A model generated the notes under the pieces. The model had not been told where the DNA came from, did no database searches, and saw nothing but the letters and a program-made list of their open reading frames with translations. From Bacteroidales bacterium (lineage in GTDB: Bacteria > Bacteroidota > Bacteroidia > Bacteroidales > F082): a DNA stretch of 7,372 nucleotides. The stretch spans positions 1 to 7,372 of the forward strand of contig JAILDR010000013.1 in the NCBI GenBank assembly GCA_024689285.1. Direction: 5' to 3'. Below, one piece after another: positions 1-6,917 of the stretch. The position numbers and the translations under genes are program-made. Position 1 is the stretch's first letter, and the number at the start of each line of letters is the position of its first letter.

Positions 1-358
1 ATTGAAAGCTAAATTGTTTATGTCGGTTGGCAGTTTTTATTCAATGCTTTTCATCGTGGAAAAGTATTTTCGTAAAGATCTTCGTCAGAGCCGACTTGAT
101 GCTGTCGCTCAAACGCGCGATGTCATGATGAAGGTGCTAAGTCTGTTTACTGTTGCAGACCATAACAAATCCAGTTTGCTGCGGGGCATCAGTGACGTTG
201 AATATAAAGACATTGAGGATAGCTGCCAGTACCAGGCTGCACAGAAAGCTGGTTGCGAGGTGTTGCTCACCTTCAATGATATTGACTACCCCATAGATGA
301 TAGAGCTGTTCCTTCCGTGATGACTCCACAAGAGTTTCTTGACTCTTATTTGAAATAG
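1..358 (+). CDS. PIN-domain protein, C-terminal part (5' end outside window)
   Basis: This is the C-terminal portion of a PIN-domain protein, probably a VapC-like toxin ribonuclease of a toxin-antitoxin pair. Counting from the TTG at base 2, residues 69-73 (KDIED) match the central acidic PIN motif (D70, D73). Residues 87-95 (EVLLTFNDIDY region) match the later motif that normally reads TRNxxDF, with D95 as the acidic residue and Phe in place of the usual Arg. The end, VMTPQEFLDSY, is the usual PIN tail. The reading frame is open to the window edge. The first visible residues (KAKLFMSVGSFYS) correspond to the family's internal second helix, so about 40-50 residues carrying the first catalytic Asp (LDTN-type motif) should lie upstream. 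The TTG at base 2 is therefore not taken as the start. Any antitoxin would also be upstream and unseen. A hairpin follows the stop codon. Toxin activity is inferred from the family only. Confidence 0.75.
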   Translation, partial: LKAKLFMSVGSFYSMLFIVEKYFRKDLRQSRLDAVAQTRDVMMKVLSLFTVADHNKSSLLRGISDVEYKDIEDSCQYQAAQKAGCEVLLTFNDIDYPIDDRAVPSVMTPQEFLDSYLK

Positions 359-643
359 GCATTATTTCCGCCAAATGTGGTGGATGACTTTCCAATCCAA
401 CGTTCTCAATCAGAGTGTGAAATCAAATTGAAACCCAGTTACCCACTTGCCCATTTAGGACAGGAAGACTCTGCGGATTGTCTCGGGGTTTAGTGAAAGG
501 GAGGGCAAGGCGGTAAACGACTCCCAACTAAGACAGTGAATTGTAATGGATCGATGGTCGGTGGTGTGGAAAAATGAAAGAAGTGGATAGAAAAAACTAT
601 ATTTGAATTGAGGCAATAATGAACGCGAGCGTCTATCAAGTAT
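359..643. other. Intergenic stretch with complementary arms, no convincing gene
   Basis: About 320 bases separate the PIN stop from the glycosyltransferase start, and no forward frame is open over a useful length. A 73-codon minus-strand frame (676-455) resembles no protein family I recognise and runs through the promoter, so it is not called. Several complementary segments lie between 431 and 525. AAACCC (431-436) pairs with GGGTTT (486-491), CTTGCCC (446-452) with GGGCAAG (503-509), AGAC (466-469) with GTCT (480-483), and GGGAG (499-503) with CTCCC (521-525). Some of these are mutually exclusive or would form a pseudoknot. The stretch could be a leader or small RNA, a dispersed intergenic repeat, or a decayed gene. 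None of these can be decided from one copy. Confidence 0.4.
368..383 (+). terminator. Hairpin just after the PIN gene, possible terminator
   Basis: CCGCCA (368-373) and TGGTGG (378-383) pair over six positions, including one G-U wobble, around the four-base loop AATG. The hairpin starts nine bases after the PIN stop codon, which suits a transcript end. No run of T follows it, so it is not a textbook intrinsic terminator and could be chance. Confidence 0.35.
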
Positions 644-659
644 TATTTTTGTACTTTTG
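644..659 (+). promoter_or_regulatory. Bacteroidota-type -7 promoter element(s) for the GT4-wecB unit
   Basis: Two abutting octamers fit the Bacteroidota -7 consensus TAnnTTTG: TATTTTTG at 644-651 and TACTTTTG at 652-659, the latter followed by C as is common. Transcription from the second would begin around 665-668, leaving a short A-rich leader before the ATG at 680. No clear TTTG-type -33 element lies 17-23 bases upstream, so the call rests on the -7 match and its position. Confidence 0.6.
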
Positions 660-679
660 CAGGCAAATAGTATCAAAAA

Positions 680-1864
680 ATGAAAATACTTATTGTTTTA
701 GATCACCATTTTCCACCTCATGCCAGGGTCGAAAACGAAATGAGGTCATTGACCGAAGCAGGTCATGAGGTACATTTGGCTTGTTTTCAGGGTCAAAAAC
801 AACCATTATTAGAGCATTTGTCCTACTGTACTATTCATAGAAAAGCTATCTCAAAGTTTACATATAAGGCAAGCGTTGGTGTATTGAAATTCCCCTTTTA
901 CTTCAATTATTGGAGAAACTATGTTGATGAATTGTTTAAGGTTGAGCATTTTGATGCAATTCATATTTGTGATTTGCCATTAGCGAAAGTAGGTTATGAG
1001 GCAAAATGCAAATACGGTGCGCATTTTGTGCTTGATCTTTTCGAGAACTGGCCCGTCCTGTTGCAAATGTCAACTCATACGAATACTTTCCTCGGAAAAT
1101 TGCTATCTACCTATAGCCAATGGGTGGTTTACGAAAAGAAGATGTGTGCTTTGGCGGATAAGATTATTGTTGTTGTAGACGAGGCAAAAACTAGAATAGA
1201 ATCTTTGGGCGTTCCTCTTGAGAAGATTGTGATAGTTTCCAATACCTTAAATATCAATCAATTTGATCCGATGGAAAGGAAGGGGTTCGACAAAGATGGG
1301 TTTCGGATGTTATATGTCGGATCCGTCAATTATCACCGTGGATTGCAATATGTAATCCAAGCCCTCTCAATTCTCAAGGAGAAGCGGGTCAAGGTTCATT
1401 TTGATTTGGTGGGAAGCGGTAGCTATCTTCCTAACCTTGAAAAACTTGCTGATGAATTGCAGGTGCGCGATATGATTACATTTCATGGCTTCAAATTGTT
1501 TACTGAAATCTGCGGTTTATATGAATCCGCTCATGTGGCACTGATTCCTCATGTTAAGTCGGGACATACTGACAATACAGTTCCACATAAGATTTTTCAA
1601 TATATGTACGCTGAAATCCCGATGATTGTTTCCAATTGCAATCCATTGGTGCGAATAGTAAACGAAACGCAAAGTGGGTTGAGCTATCACTATGACCAAC
1701 CAGAAGAATTGGCCTCAATTATTGCTTCATTATATGACCAACCAGAGAAGTTGAGCAAATACATCCAACATGGTCGACAGGCTGTAGTTGACAAATACAA
1801 CTGGGAAGAGGATGGTAAAAAGTTAGTTGGATTATACGCAAGTTTTGAAAAAGAATTCCTATGA
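680..1864 (+). CDS. Glycosyltransferase, GT4-like (GT-B fold)
   Basis: This is a 394-residue cytoplasmic, membrane-associated sugar transferase of the GT4 type, predicted to add one sugar from a nucleotide-sugar donor to the growing lipid-linked glycan. The N-terminal Rossmann half opens with [20 protein letters not shown], the usual acceptor-side start. The C-terminal donor-binding half begins near [10 protein letters not shown] (residues 212-221), followed by the second beta strand DLVGSGSY (to residue 249). The donor-site region [19 protein letters not shown] (from residue 300) corresponds to the family's segment around the EX7E motif. The length is normal for the family. The start is the ATG at 680, about 20 bases after a -7 promoter element; no strong Shine-Dalgarno is present. 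Its TGA stop overlaps the wecB start (ATGA), so the two are probably translationally coupled. Donor and acceptor cannot be told from sequence. It carries a short in-frame repeat near its C-terminus. Confidence 0.92.
   Translation: MKILIVLDHHFPPHARVENEMRSLTEAGHEVHLACFQGQKQPLLEHLSYCTIHRKAISKFTYKASVGVLKFPFYFNYWRNYVDELFKVEHFDAIHICDLPLAKVGYEAKCKYGAHFVLDLFENWPVLLQMSTHTNTFLGKLLSTYSQWVVYEKKMCALADKIIVVVDEAKTRIESLGVPLEKIVIVSNTLNINQFDPMERKGFDKDGFRMLYVGSVNYHRGLQYVIQALSILKEKRVKVHFDLVGSGSYLPNLEKLADELQVRDMITFHGFKLFTEICGLYESAHVALIPHVKSGHTDNTVPHKIFQYMYAEIPMIVSNCNPLVRIVNETQSGLSYHYDQPEELASIIASLYDQPEKLSKYIQHGRQAVVDKYNWEEDGKKLVGLYASFEKEFL
1691..1746 (+). repeat. In-frame 14-base direct repeat inside the GT4 gene
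   Basis: TATGACCAACCAGA occurs at 1691-1704 and again at 1733-1746, exactly 42 bases (14 codons) apart. Both copies encode YDQPE followed by E/K-L. The spacing keeps frame. It may be an old small duplication or coincidence. Confidence 0.5.
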
Positions 1865-3027
1865 AAAAGTTATTAATGGTGTTTGGCACACGTCCAGAAG
1901 CAATTAAAATGTGCCCTTTAGTGTTGGATTTTCAAAAGCATTCTGATGTTTTTGAAACAATGGTTTGCGTCACAGGTCAACATCGTGAAATGCTCGACCA
2001 AGTGTTGACTATATTTGGTGTTGTTCCAGACTACGACTTAAATATTATGCATCAAGGTCAGGATTTGTACGATGTCACCTCTAAAGTGTTGATAGGTATG
2101 CGTAATGTGTTGAAAGAGGCTGCTCCTGATGTGGTTTTGGTTCATGGAGATACTACCACAAGTATGGCGGCTGCGCTTGCAGCATTCTATCAGCAAATAC
2201 CTGTTGGGCATGTTGAGGCAGGTCTCCGTACCCATAACATTTACAGCCCTTGGCCTGAAGAGATAAACCGGCAAATCACAGGACGTATTGCAAGTTTCAA
2301 TTATGCTCCAACCGTATTAAGCCGACAGAATCTTCTGGACGAGGGCGTTGCTGAAGATAAGATTTTTGTTACGGGTAATACGGTTATTGACGCACTCCGA
2401 ATGATTGTTGATAGAATGGAATTGGATGATTCACTTGGTGATGAACTGAAAAACAAGTTAGAGTCGTTTGGTTATGATGTGGATCGGTTGAAAGAAAGGA
2501 AGAAACTTGTTCTTATCACAGGTCATCGGAGAGAGAACTTTGGTGAAGGATTTATTAATATTTGTAATGCTATTAAGGAACTTGCGCAAAAATATCCTAC
2601 TGTGGATTTTGTATATCCGATGCATTTGAATCCTAATGTGCGTCGACCTATTCACGAGGTTTTTGGAGAGGACTTGAGCCATCTAGGCAACATCTTCTTT
2701 ATTGAACCGCTTGAATATTTGGAATTTGTCTATTTAATGAAAAAATCAGCAATTGTATTGACTGACAGTGGAGGCGTTCAGGAGGAAGCTCCAGGGTTGG
2801 GGAAGCCGGTTTTGGTGATGCGTGATACAACAGAGCGTCCCGAGGCCGTTGAAGCCGGTACGGTGAAATTGGTGGGAACGGACAAAAGAACTATTATGGA
2901 CGGTGTGTCTCTTTTGTTGGATGATGAGAAGGTCTATCAACGTATGTCACAGGCAGTCAATCCTTACGGTGACGGGAGAGCTTGCGAACGGATAGTGGAT
3001 TCCCTCAGTAAAAATCTACGTGGATGA
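1861..3027 (+). CDS. wecB: UDP-N-acetylglucosamine 2-epimerase (non-hydrolysing)
   Basis: This enzyme interconverts UDP-GlcNAc and UDP-ManNAc in the cytoplasm, giving ManNAc or, after a dehydrogenase, ManNAcA for surface glycans. It is 388 residues, full family length. All signatures are present in order: GTRPEAIKM (9-17), TGQHREML (38-45), HGDTTTS (95-101), HVEAGLRT (117-124), PWPEEINRQ (130-138), GNTVIDAL (172-179), ITGHRREN (219-226), MHLNPNVR (254-261) and DSGGVQEEA (302-310). The last is followed by RDTTERPEA, which binds the UDP part. D97, E119, E133 and H222 correspond to the catalytic or active-site residues of E. coli WecB (D95, E117, E131, H213) as I recall them. The ATG at 1861 overlaps the upstream TGA, indicating coupling with the GT4 gene. 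No UDP-ManNAc dehydrogenase (wecC) is in the window. The C-terminus (NPYGDGRA...) is normal for the family although its last 23 bases overlap the opposite-strand licD gene. Confidence 0.97.
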   Translation: MKKLLMVFGTRPEAIKMCPLVLDFQKHSDVFETMVCVTGQHREMLDQVLTIFGVVPDYDLNIMHQGQDLYDVTSKVLIGMRNVLKEAAPDVVLVHGDTTTSMAAALAAFYQQIPVGHVEAGLRTHNIYSPWPEEINRQITGRIASFNYAPTVLSRQNLLDEGVAEDKIFVTGNTVIDALRMIVDRMELDDSLGDELKNKLESFGYDVDRLKERKKLVLITGHRRENFGEGFINICNAIKELAQKYPTVDFVYPMHLNPNVRRPIHEVFGEDLSHLGNIFFIEPLEYLEFVYLMKKSAIVLTDSGGVQEEAPGLGKPVLVMRDTTERPEAVEAGTVKLVGTDKRTIMDGVSLLLDDEKVYQRMSQAVNPYGDGRACERIVDSLSKNLRG

Positions 3028-3799
3028 TATGGTTTTGCCTTTCTTCTTTGGGTGGTATTATCATATAATTACCAAATATAGCTTTCAATACACCATCTGG
3101 GTTTTTAGGGGACATCAATCTTTTCCCTTCAAAATCAATGTCAGTTATTGGGAAAGTGTCGCTAGGCTCGTAATATGTTCCGTAACCATTGTATGTCTTG
3201 TCTTTACCAATTTTTGTTTTAGGTTTCAGACACATGATACTCCAGATGCCTCTTAAACACACATTTATTACGGGAAATGTGAAAGTTGCCACGAAGTTTT
3301 TTAAAGTAACCTCCTGCCGTATTCTAAAGAAGAAATCGGTTTTAGCCAACCATTTCATTAAGGGCTTTAGTATTTTTTTTGGGACTTTGGGGTAAGGCCT
3401 GACATTGAAAATGTCGATATAAAGGCCTCTTTCCATGGTTTTCGTAAAATCATCAAATTGTGTGATAATAAAAGAGTTTTTATCCCTAACCTTGCATAGG
3501 TTGAAATTGTAGTCGGGGTCAAATTCTGGTAATTGAAGCATCAGATGCGGAGGAAGTTCCTTCGAGGCTATTTCAATAAATCTCTCGTAGTCTTCTTGCA
3601 TCATGCAGATGTCCAAGTCATCATCCCATGGGATGAAACCTTTATGGCGTACAGCGCCAAGTAGGGTGCCTCCATCCAGCCAGTATTTTATGTCGTGTTT
3701 TCGACAGATACTATCGACTTCAACCATAATGTCTAAGATACGTAGTTGAACCTTCCGAAGAATAGTGCCCTCGCCGTTATAGCATGAAAAGTCTTCCAT
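3005..3799 (-). CDS. LicD-family phosphotransferase
   Basis: This 264-residue LicD-family protein has a nucleotidyltransferase-like fold. Characterised members transfer phosphocholine or similar alcohol phosphates from a CDP-linked donor onto sugars of surface glycans. The signature is intact: [10 protein letters not shown] (42-51) then PWDDDLDI (57-64). D61 and D63 are the likely metal ligands after the GG of the nucleotidyltransferase motif. [15 protein letters not shown] and the C-terminal [13 protein letters not shown] are also typical LicD landmarks. The ATG at 3799 is preceded by AAGGA with a four-base spacer, one of the better ribosome binding sites in the window. It lies 15 bases downstream of the cytidylyltransferase stop, so the two genes almost certainly share a transcript and a pathway: one makes the CDP-alcohol, the other uses it. 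The transferred group (choline, ethanolamine, glycerol or another) is not deducible. Its stop lies inside the 3' end of the convergent wecB gene. Confidence 0.92.
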   Translation of the reverse strand: MEDFSCYNGEGTILRKVQLRILDIMVEVDSICRKHDIKYWLDGGTLLGAVRHKGFIPWDDDLDICMMQEDYERFIEIASKELPPHLMLQLPEFDPDYNFNLCKVRDKNSFIITQFDDFTKTMERGLYIDIFNVRPYPKVPKKILKPLMKWLAKTDFFFRIRQEVTLKNFVATFTFPVINVCLRGIWSIMCLKPKTKIGKDKTYNGYGTYYEPSDTFPITDIDFEGKRLMSPKNPDGVLKAIFGNYMIIPPKEERQNHIIHVDFY

Positions 3800-3814
3800 G
3801 TTGTCCTTGGTTTA

Positions 3815-4228
3815 TTAATTTCTAAGTTTCAGTAATACCTCGTTGATAAGTGTACTCGATGTTCCCTTCGTGTAAGGAAAATAGACGATTTTCACACCGA
3901 CTTCAGCGAACTGCTTTTCGTAGGCATCCCATTTGGCCGTTCCTTTCCAATCGTCGCCTACAAACATTATGTTGAAATGAAGTTTCTCCCATGCTTCCAT
4001 CTTGTTCATGTTCACCTGAGGCACAACTTCATTCACATATTTAATGGCTTTGACGATTTCTAATCTCTCTTCAAAAGGGATGACGGCGTGTTTGTGCTTG
4101 TACATGACAAGATCGTCGGTTGAAACCCCAACGATGAGGAAGTCGCACTGTTCTTTGGCTCTCCTGAGAAGGTTGAGATGCCCGATGTGAAACAAGTCAA
4201 AAACTCCAGTGGTATAACCGATTATCAT
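3815..4228 (-). CDS. TagD-like cytidylyltransferase
   Basis: This 137-residue nucleotidyltransferase belongs to the glycerol-3-phosphate/choline-phosphate cytidylyltransferase family, predicted to join CTP and an alcohol phosphate to give a CDP-alcohol plus pyrophosphate. The HxGH motif is HIGH (14-17), preceded by TGVFDLF with D11. STDD (36-39), PFEER (51-55) and VGDDWKG (90-96) follow. The final signature, normally RTEGISTT, reads YTKGTSST (119-126). Compared with B. subtilis TagD from memory, R63 is Lys, W74 is Met and R113 is Tyr, so the substrate may not be glycerol 3-phosphate. Length matches the single-domain bacterial enzymes. The ATG at 4228 lies 26 bases after a candidate -7 element. 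Its immediate downstream partner is the LicD gene, which supports a role in phosphodiester decoration of a glycan. FAD synthetase or sugar-phosphate nucleotidylation is less likely given this partner. Confidence 0.9.
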   Translation of the reverse strand: MIIGYTTGVFDLFHIGHLNLLRRAKEQCDFLIVGVSTDDLVMYKHKHAVIPFEERLEIVKAIKYVNEVVPQVNMNKMEAWEKLHFNIMFVGDDWKGTAKWDAYEKQFAEVGVKIVYFPYTKGTSSTLINEVLLKLRN

Positions 4229-4254
4229 AACTATCTTGTGACTTTTACATGAAG

Positions 4255-4262
4255 CAAAAATA
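4255..4262 (-). promoter_or_regulatory. Candidate -7 promoter element for the cytidylyltransferase-licD unit
   Basis: Read on the minus strand this is TATTTTTG followed by C, matching the Bacteroidota -7 consensus TAnnTTTG. It lies 26 bases before the cytidylyltransferase ATG. It overlaps a perfect inverted repeat, AAAATAAA-C-TTTATTTT (4257-4273), that could be an operator or simply AT-rich sequence. No well-spaced -33 TTTG is visible; the nearest is about 30 bases upstream. Confidence 0.45.
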
Positions 4263-4335
4263 AACTTTATTTTCGAAAAACACCTGTTGAAGCAAACAAA
4301 ATTATGCTGGAAATTTAATAAATAATTGATTATCA

Positions 4336-4351
4336 GTTTGATATTTCAAAC
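4336..4351 (-). terminator. Weak hairpin after the asparagine-synthase-like gene
   Basis: GTTTGA (4336-4341) and TCAAAC (4346-4351) form a perfect six-base stem with loop TATT. It lies about 100 bases past the stop of the asparagine-synthase-like gene. The stem is AT-rich and no T run follows in the minus-strand direction, so termination here is only a possibility. Confidence 0.25.
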
Positions 4352-4450
4352 ATAAACTCGGTGAATTCTGATGGCATATTAACCTAATCGACAATCTGAG
4401 GTAAACAAGAAAAAAGATTTAATCTGGTACATGTTGTGTCTGCTAAACCA

Positions 4451-5497
4451 TCAAATCTCGAGCATGTTCAAGAACTGTTCAGCACACCAAAGTTGCCATT
4501 TCTGATTGCCAGTCAACTTGTCCATTAGGATGTCCTTGCGAAACTCGGGACGTTTTGGACCTTCCCAATTTTTGAAGATAGCATCCACGGGACGCGGCAT
4601 GGGCAGTTTGAAAGGTATCTCAAGTTCGGGATACTTCAATGCATAGAGGCCTCTTACTAAATATTTTGGTTCACCGTTTCTCACTCTATCCAAATCCAAA
4701 GGATCTGTCATCACGAGTTTTGCATACGGGTCGTAATAAGGCATCCAAGCTGCGCCAAAGGCATTGAGGTAAGAACCGCTGCTCTCAATGGCGAAAACCT
4801 CGTCCATGAAACGCATATAATCGATGCTGTTGGTCCCTGTGCGATAACGCTCATATAGTTCCGATTGATCAACAGGATTTTCAAGCACTAGAGAAGGTTC
4901 CAAGAATGTATAACGTTTGGTAAAACTGTCAAAAGTCCATTGGGGACTGATGAGCTTGTCCATGCCGCCAAAAATCAAGTCTGCACTCTCACCTACAATC
5001 ATCAGCTGCACACCATCAGCCTTGCCCATCTCAGCAGCCTTGTAAATCTGGGCTTCAATGGAACTGACTGGGGCAAACTTGTGGCGCATCACAATGGGGG
5101 TGTATTTTTTGAAATCCTCGTAAGTGATGTCGACAAGATGATGATTTAGTTTCCACTTGACACAATACTTCTTAGCCCTGCTCAGGTCGGCATCAAAAAC
5201 ACCTGTATCCGATACGAATGTATAGGCATGGCTACCTGGCTTCAGGTATGCGGCAAGGTTGGCACTGTCCATTCCTCCCGAAAGAAGGATGCCGATATTA
5301 TCGTACTTGTTATACAGTATGTCGAATTGTTTTTGGATTTCACGGCTGATGTCCTCCGACGTTCGAACGCCAATACGCTCGCCGCTATCGACAGGGCGGA
5401 AATTCTTGTGTTGGAATCCTTCGTAGAAGTCAACGCTGTCCTTCCAGATGAATCGGAAAGCCATAAATGAGCTGAGGCAAAAGTCTTTATTAATCAT
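4451..5497 (-). CDS. Asparagine-synthase-like protein without glutaminase domain
   Basis: This 348-residue protein carries the ATP-pyrophosphatase (synthetase) domain of asparagine synthase B. Family members adenylate a carboxylate and then form an amide with ammonia or an amine. The ATP-binding PP-loop is SGGMDS (73-78), and the second signature GESADLIFGG (169-178) matches the family's GEGADExFxGY region with Ser and Leu substitutions. In ordinary AsnB the PP-loop follows an N-terminal glutaminase of roughly 200 residues with a catalytic Cys2. Here only 72 residues precede it and residue 2 is Ile, so the glutaminase half is absent. It would need free ammonia, an amine substrate or a separate partner. 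Its setting among glycan genes suggests amidation of a sugar acid or another substituent rather than free asparagine synthesis; this is inference. The start is the ATG at 5497, with a poor ribosome binding site; M12 is an alternative. It lies 40 bases after the GT4 stop, probably in the same operon. Confidence 0.88.
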   Translation of the reverse strand: MINKDFCLSSFMAFRFIWKDSVDFYEGFQHKNFRPVDSGERIGVRTSEDISREIQKQFDILYNKYDNIGILLSGGMDSANLAAYLKPGSHAYTFVSDTGVFDADLSRAKKYCVKWKLNHHLVDITYEDFKKYTPIVMRHKFAPVSSIEAQIYKAAEMGKADGVQLMIVGESADLIFGGMDKLISPQWTFDSFTKRYTFLEPSLVLENPVDQSELYERYRTGTNSIDYMRFMDEVFAIESSGSYLNAFGAAWMPYYDPYAKLVMTDPLDLDRVRNGEPKYLVRGLYALKYPELEIPFKLPMPRPVDAIFKNWEGPKRPEFRKDILMDKLTGNQKWQLWCAEQFLNMLEI

Positions 5498-5537
5498 AAT
5501 GAAGTTTTTAGTAATTATCTATAAAATGTTTTCATCA

Positions 5538-6917
5538 TTAGAATTTTTTCGCAAATTTTAATACATCATCCCCACCATCCAAAGCGGTAGTTTGTTTCCG
5601 CGAGGCGATTTTATTCAATAATTTCCCGTATTCCCCGGCCAAAGCCCTTCTCGAATACTTCTCGATTTCCTTGCTCTCATTTGAGAGCAGTCCGTTCTCC
5701 AAGTATTTCTGGTAAAGGTCTTTAATTACCTCTTTCATCTTTTCCTTGTCGCCAAAACCAATGGTGATACCCGCGTTTGTTTCTTTTAGTATTCGTGCAG
5801 CATCACCGTCTTCGGGACCGATGCAGAGAATGGGCCGTTGAGAAGCTAAATATTCAAAAAGCTTTGCTGGTACTAAGCCTTTCGCCAACGGTTTGCTTTC
5901 GGGATTGAGAGTGAGGAGTAATAGTGTTGAGTCTTTATTGATGGCAGCAACCTGATTGTGAGGTACGTATGCTTGGTATAATACGTTATTCTCCAAACCG
6001 CTCTCAACAATGCATCTCCTGACAGAATTATCAATTTGTCCAATCAAGTTTACCTTTAGAGCTTTGCCAAAAGACGGGTCTTCTTTGATTAGTTCTCCGA
6101 TTGCTTGCCATAGCTTTTCCGGATTTCTGACTTCCATTAGAACGCCAATATAGGTAATGCTGAATGAGCCTTTAGCTATTTGGTTTTGTGAGATTGTTGA
6201 GTAACAGTCTTCTATGTCAAAGCCGTTGTATATTACTCTGACATTCCTGTTGCCTAATCTTCCAAGATTTCTTGCCCAATTAGGGGTGACGGTAACAATT
6301 GTGTCGGCCTTACTAAGCACTTCGTGTTCTAAACGATGGTGCTTGCGGTCGGAACGATGGGAAAGATGTAGGTCATCGTAATATTCAATTTCCGTCCATG
6401 GGTCACGAAAATCGGCAATCCAAGGGATGCTCATGGCTACCTTCAGTTTCATGGCAATCAAGTGCATGGAATGAGGCGGTCCAGTGCTGATGATGGCATC
6501 CACGGGATGATCTTTCAGGTATTTTTTTAGATAGCGCACCGATGGCTTAATCCACCAGCAACGGGCATCAGGAATGAATAGGTTGCCGCGCACCCATGTT
6601 GCGAGATTCTCTTTCCAACTGGTTTTCTGTCCTTTCTCTTTGATGAAGCCAGCCTTCACCTTTTCCTCTTTTTTGATGCCGATAAACTTCTTGTATAAAG
6701 TGTAGGGCTCTATGATAGGTCGCTTGATGATTTCGGCTTCGGGTGCGACATCTTTTTCCAAGGAAGGGTCTTCAATGGGGAATTCACCGTCTTCAGGTGT
6801 ATAGATCACAGGTTGCCAACCGTATTCGGGCAGGTATTTTGACATCTTCAGCCAACGTTGTACGCCGCTGCCGCCTGATGGTGGCCAATAATAGGTGATG
6901 ATCAAGACGCGCTTCAT
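5538..6917 (-). CDS. Glycosyltransferase, GT4-like (GT-B fold)
   Basis: This 459-residue GT4-type glycosyltransferase is predicted to transfer a sugar to a lipid-linked or surface glycan at the cytoplasmic face of the inner membrane. The N-terminus MKRVLIITYYWPPSGGSGVQ is the classic glycine-rich start of this subgroup. STGPPHSMHL (144-153), ADFRDPWTE (168-176) and VIYNGFD (228-234) follow. The donor half starts near SITYIGVL (253-260), and the donor site is GLVPAKLFEYLAS (347-359), with E355 inside the EX7E-like region, followed by RPILCIGPEDGDAA. It is slightly longer than many relatives, through a Lys-rich stretch at about 77-108. The ATG at 6917 overlaps the TGA of the upstream YfhO-type gene (ATGA), with AAGG just before it, so translation is probably coupled. 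The specific sugar is unknown. It is a different subgroup from the plus-strand GT4, so the two are not recent duplicates. Confidence 0.94.
   Translation of the reverse strand: MKRVLIITYYWPPSGGSGVQRWLKMSKYLPEYGWQPVIYTPEDGEFPIEDPSLEKDVAPEAEIIKRPIIEPYTLYKKFIGIKKEEKVKAGFIKEKGQKTSWKENLATWVRGNLFIPDARCWWIKPSVRYLKKYLKDHPVDAIISTGPPHSMHLIAMKLKVAMSIPWIADFRDPWTEIEYYDDLHLSHRSDRKHHRLEHEVLSKADTIVTVTPNWARNLGRLGNRNVRVIYNGFDIEDCYSTISQNQIAKGSFSITYIGVLMEVRNPEKLWQAIGELIKEDPSFGKALKVNLIGQIDNSVRRCIVESGLENNVLYQAYVPHNQVAAINKDSTLLLLTLNPESKPLAKGLVPAKLFEYLASQRPILCIGPEDGDAARILKETNAGITIGFGDKEKMKEVIKDLYQKYLENGLLSNESKEIEKYSRRALAGEYGKLLNKIASRKQTTALDGGDDVLKFAKKF

Larger units (their letters stand above)
4229..4450. other. AT-rich intergenic gap splitting the minus-strand block
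   Basis: This 222-base gap is much longer than the others in the minus-strand run (overlap, 40 and 15 bases), so it probably separates two transcription units. It contains the candidate -7 element near 4255 and a small hairpin, and no open frame worth calling on either strand. It is clearly more AT-rich than the genes around it. Confidence 0.5.

Noticed and set aside
2..4. TTG as the start codon of the PIN gene
   Set aside because: The frame is open to the window edge and the visible sequence begins in the middle of a PIN domain, so the real start is upstream.
455..676. 73-codon minus-strand open frame between the PIN and GT4 genes
   Set aside because: It runs through the plus-strand promoter, its low-complexity start does not look like a protein, and it matches no family I recognise. 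It could reflect a repeated intergenic sequence that is open by chance.
3020..3395. Plus-strand frames antisense to the licD gene
   Set aside because: They are opposite a gene with intact LicD motifs, have no ribosome binding site or family resemblance, and continue past wecB only by chance.
5228..5470. 80-codon plus-strand frame inside the asparagine-synthase-like gene
   Set aside because: It lies antisense to a well-supported gene with clear motifs and has no recognisable protein features; it is a shadow frame.
5498..5537. Possible promoter between the GT4 and asparagine-synthase-like genes
   Set aside because: No TAnnTTTG-type element is found on the minus strand in these 40 bases; co-transcription is the simpler reading.
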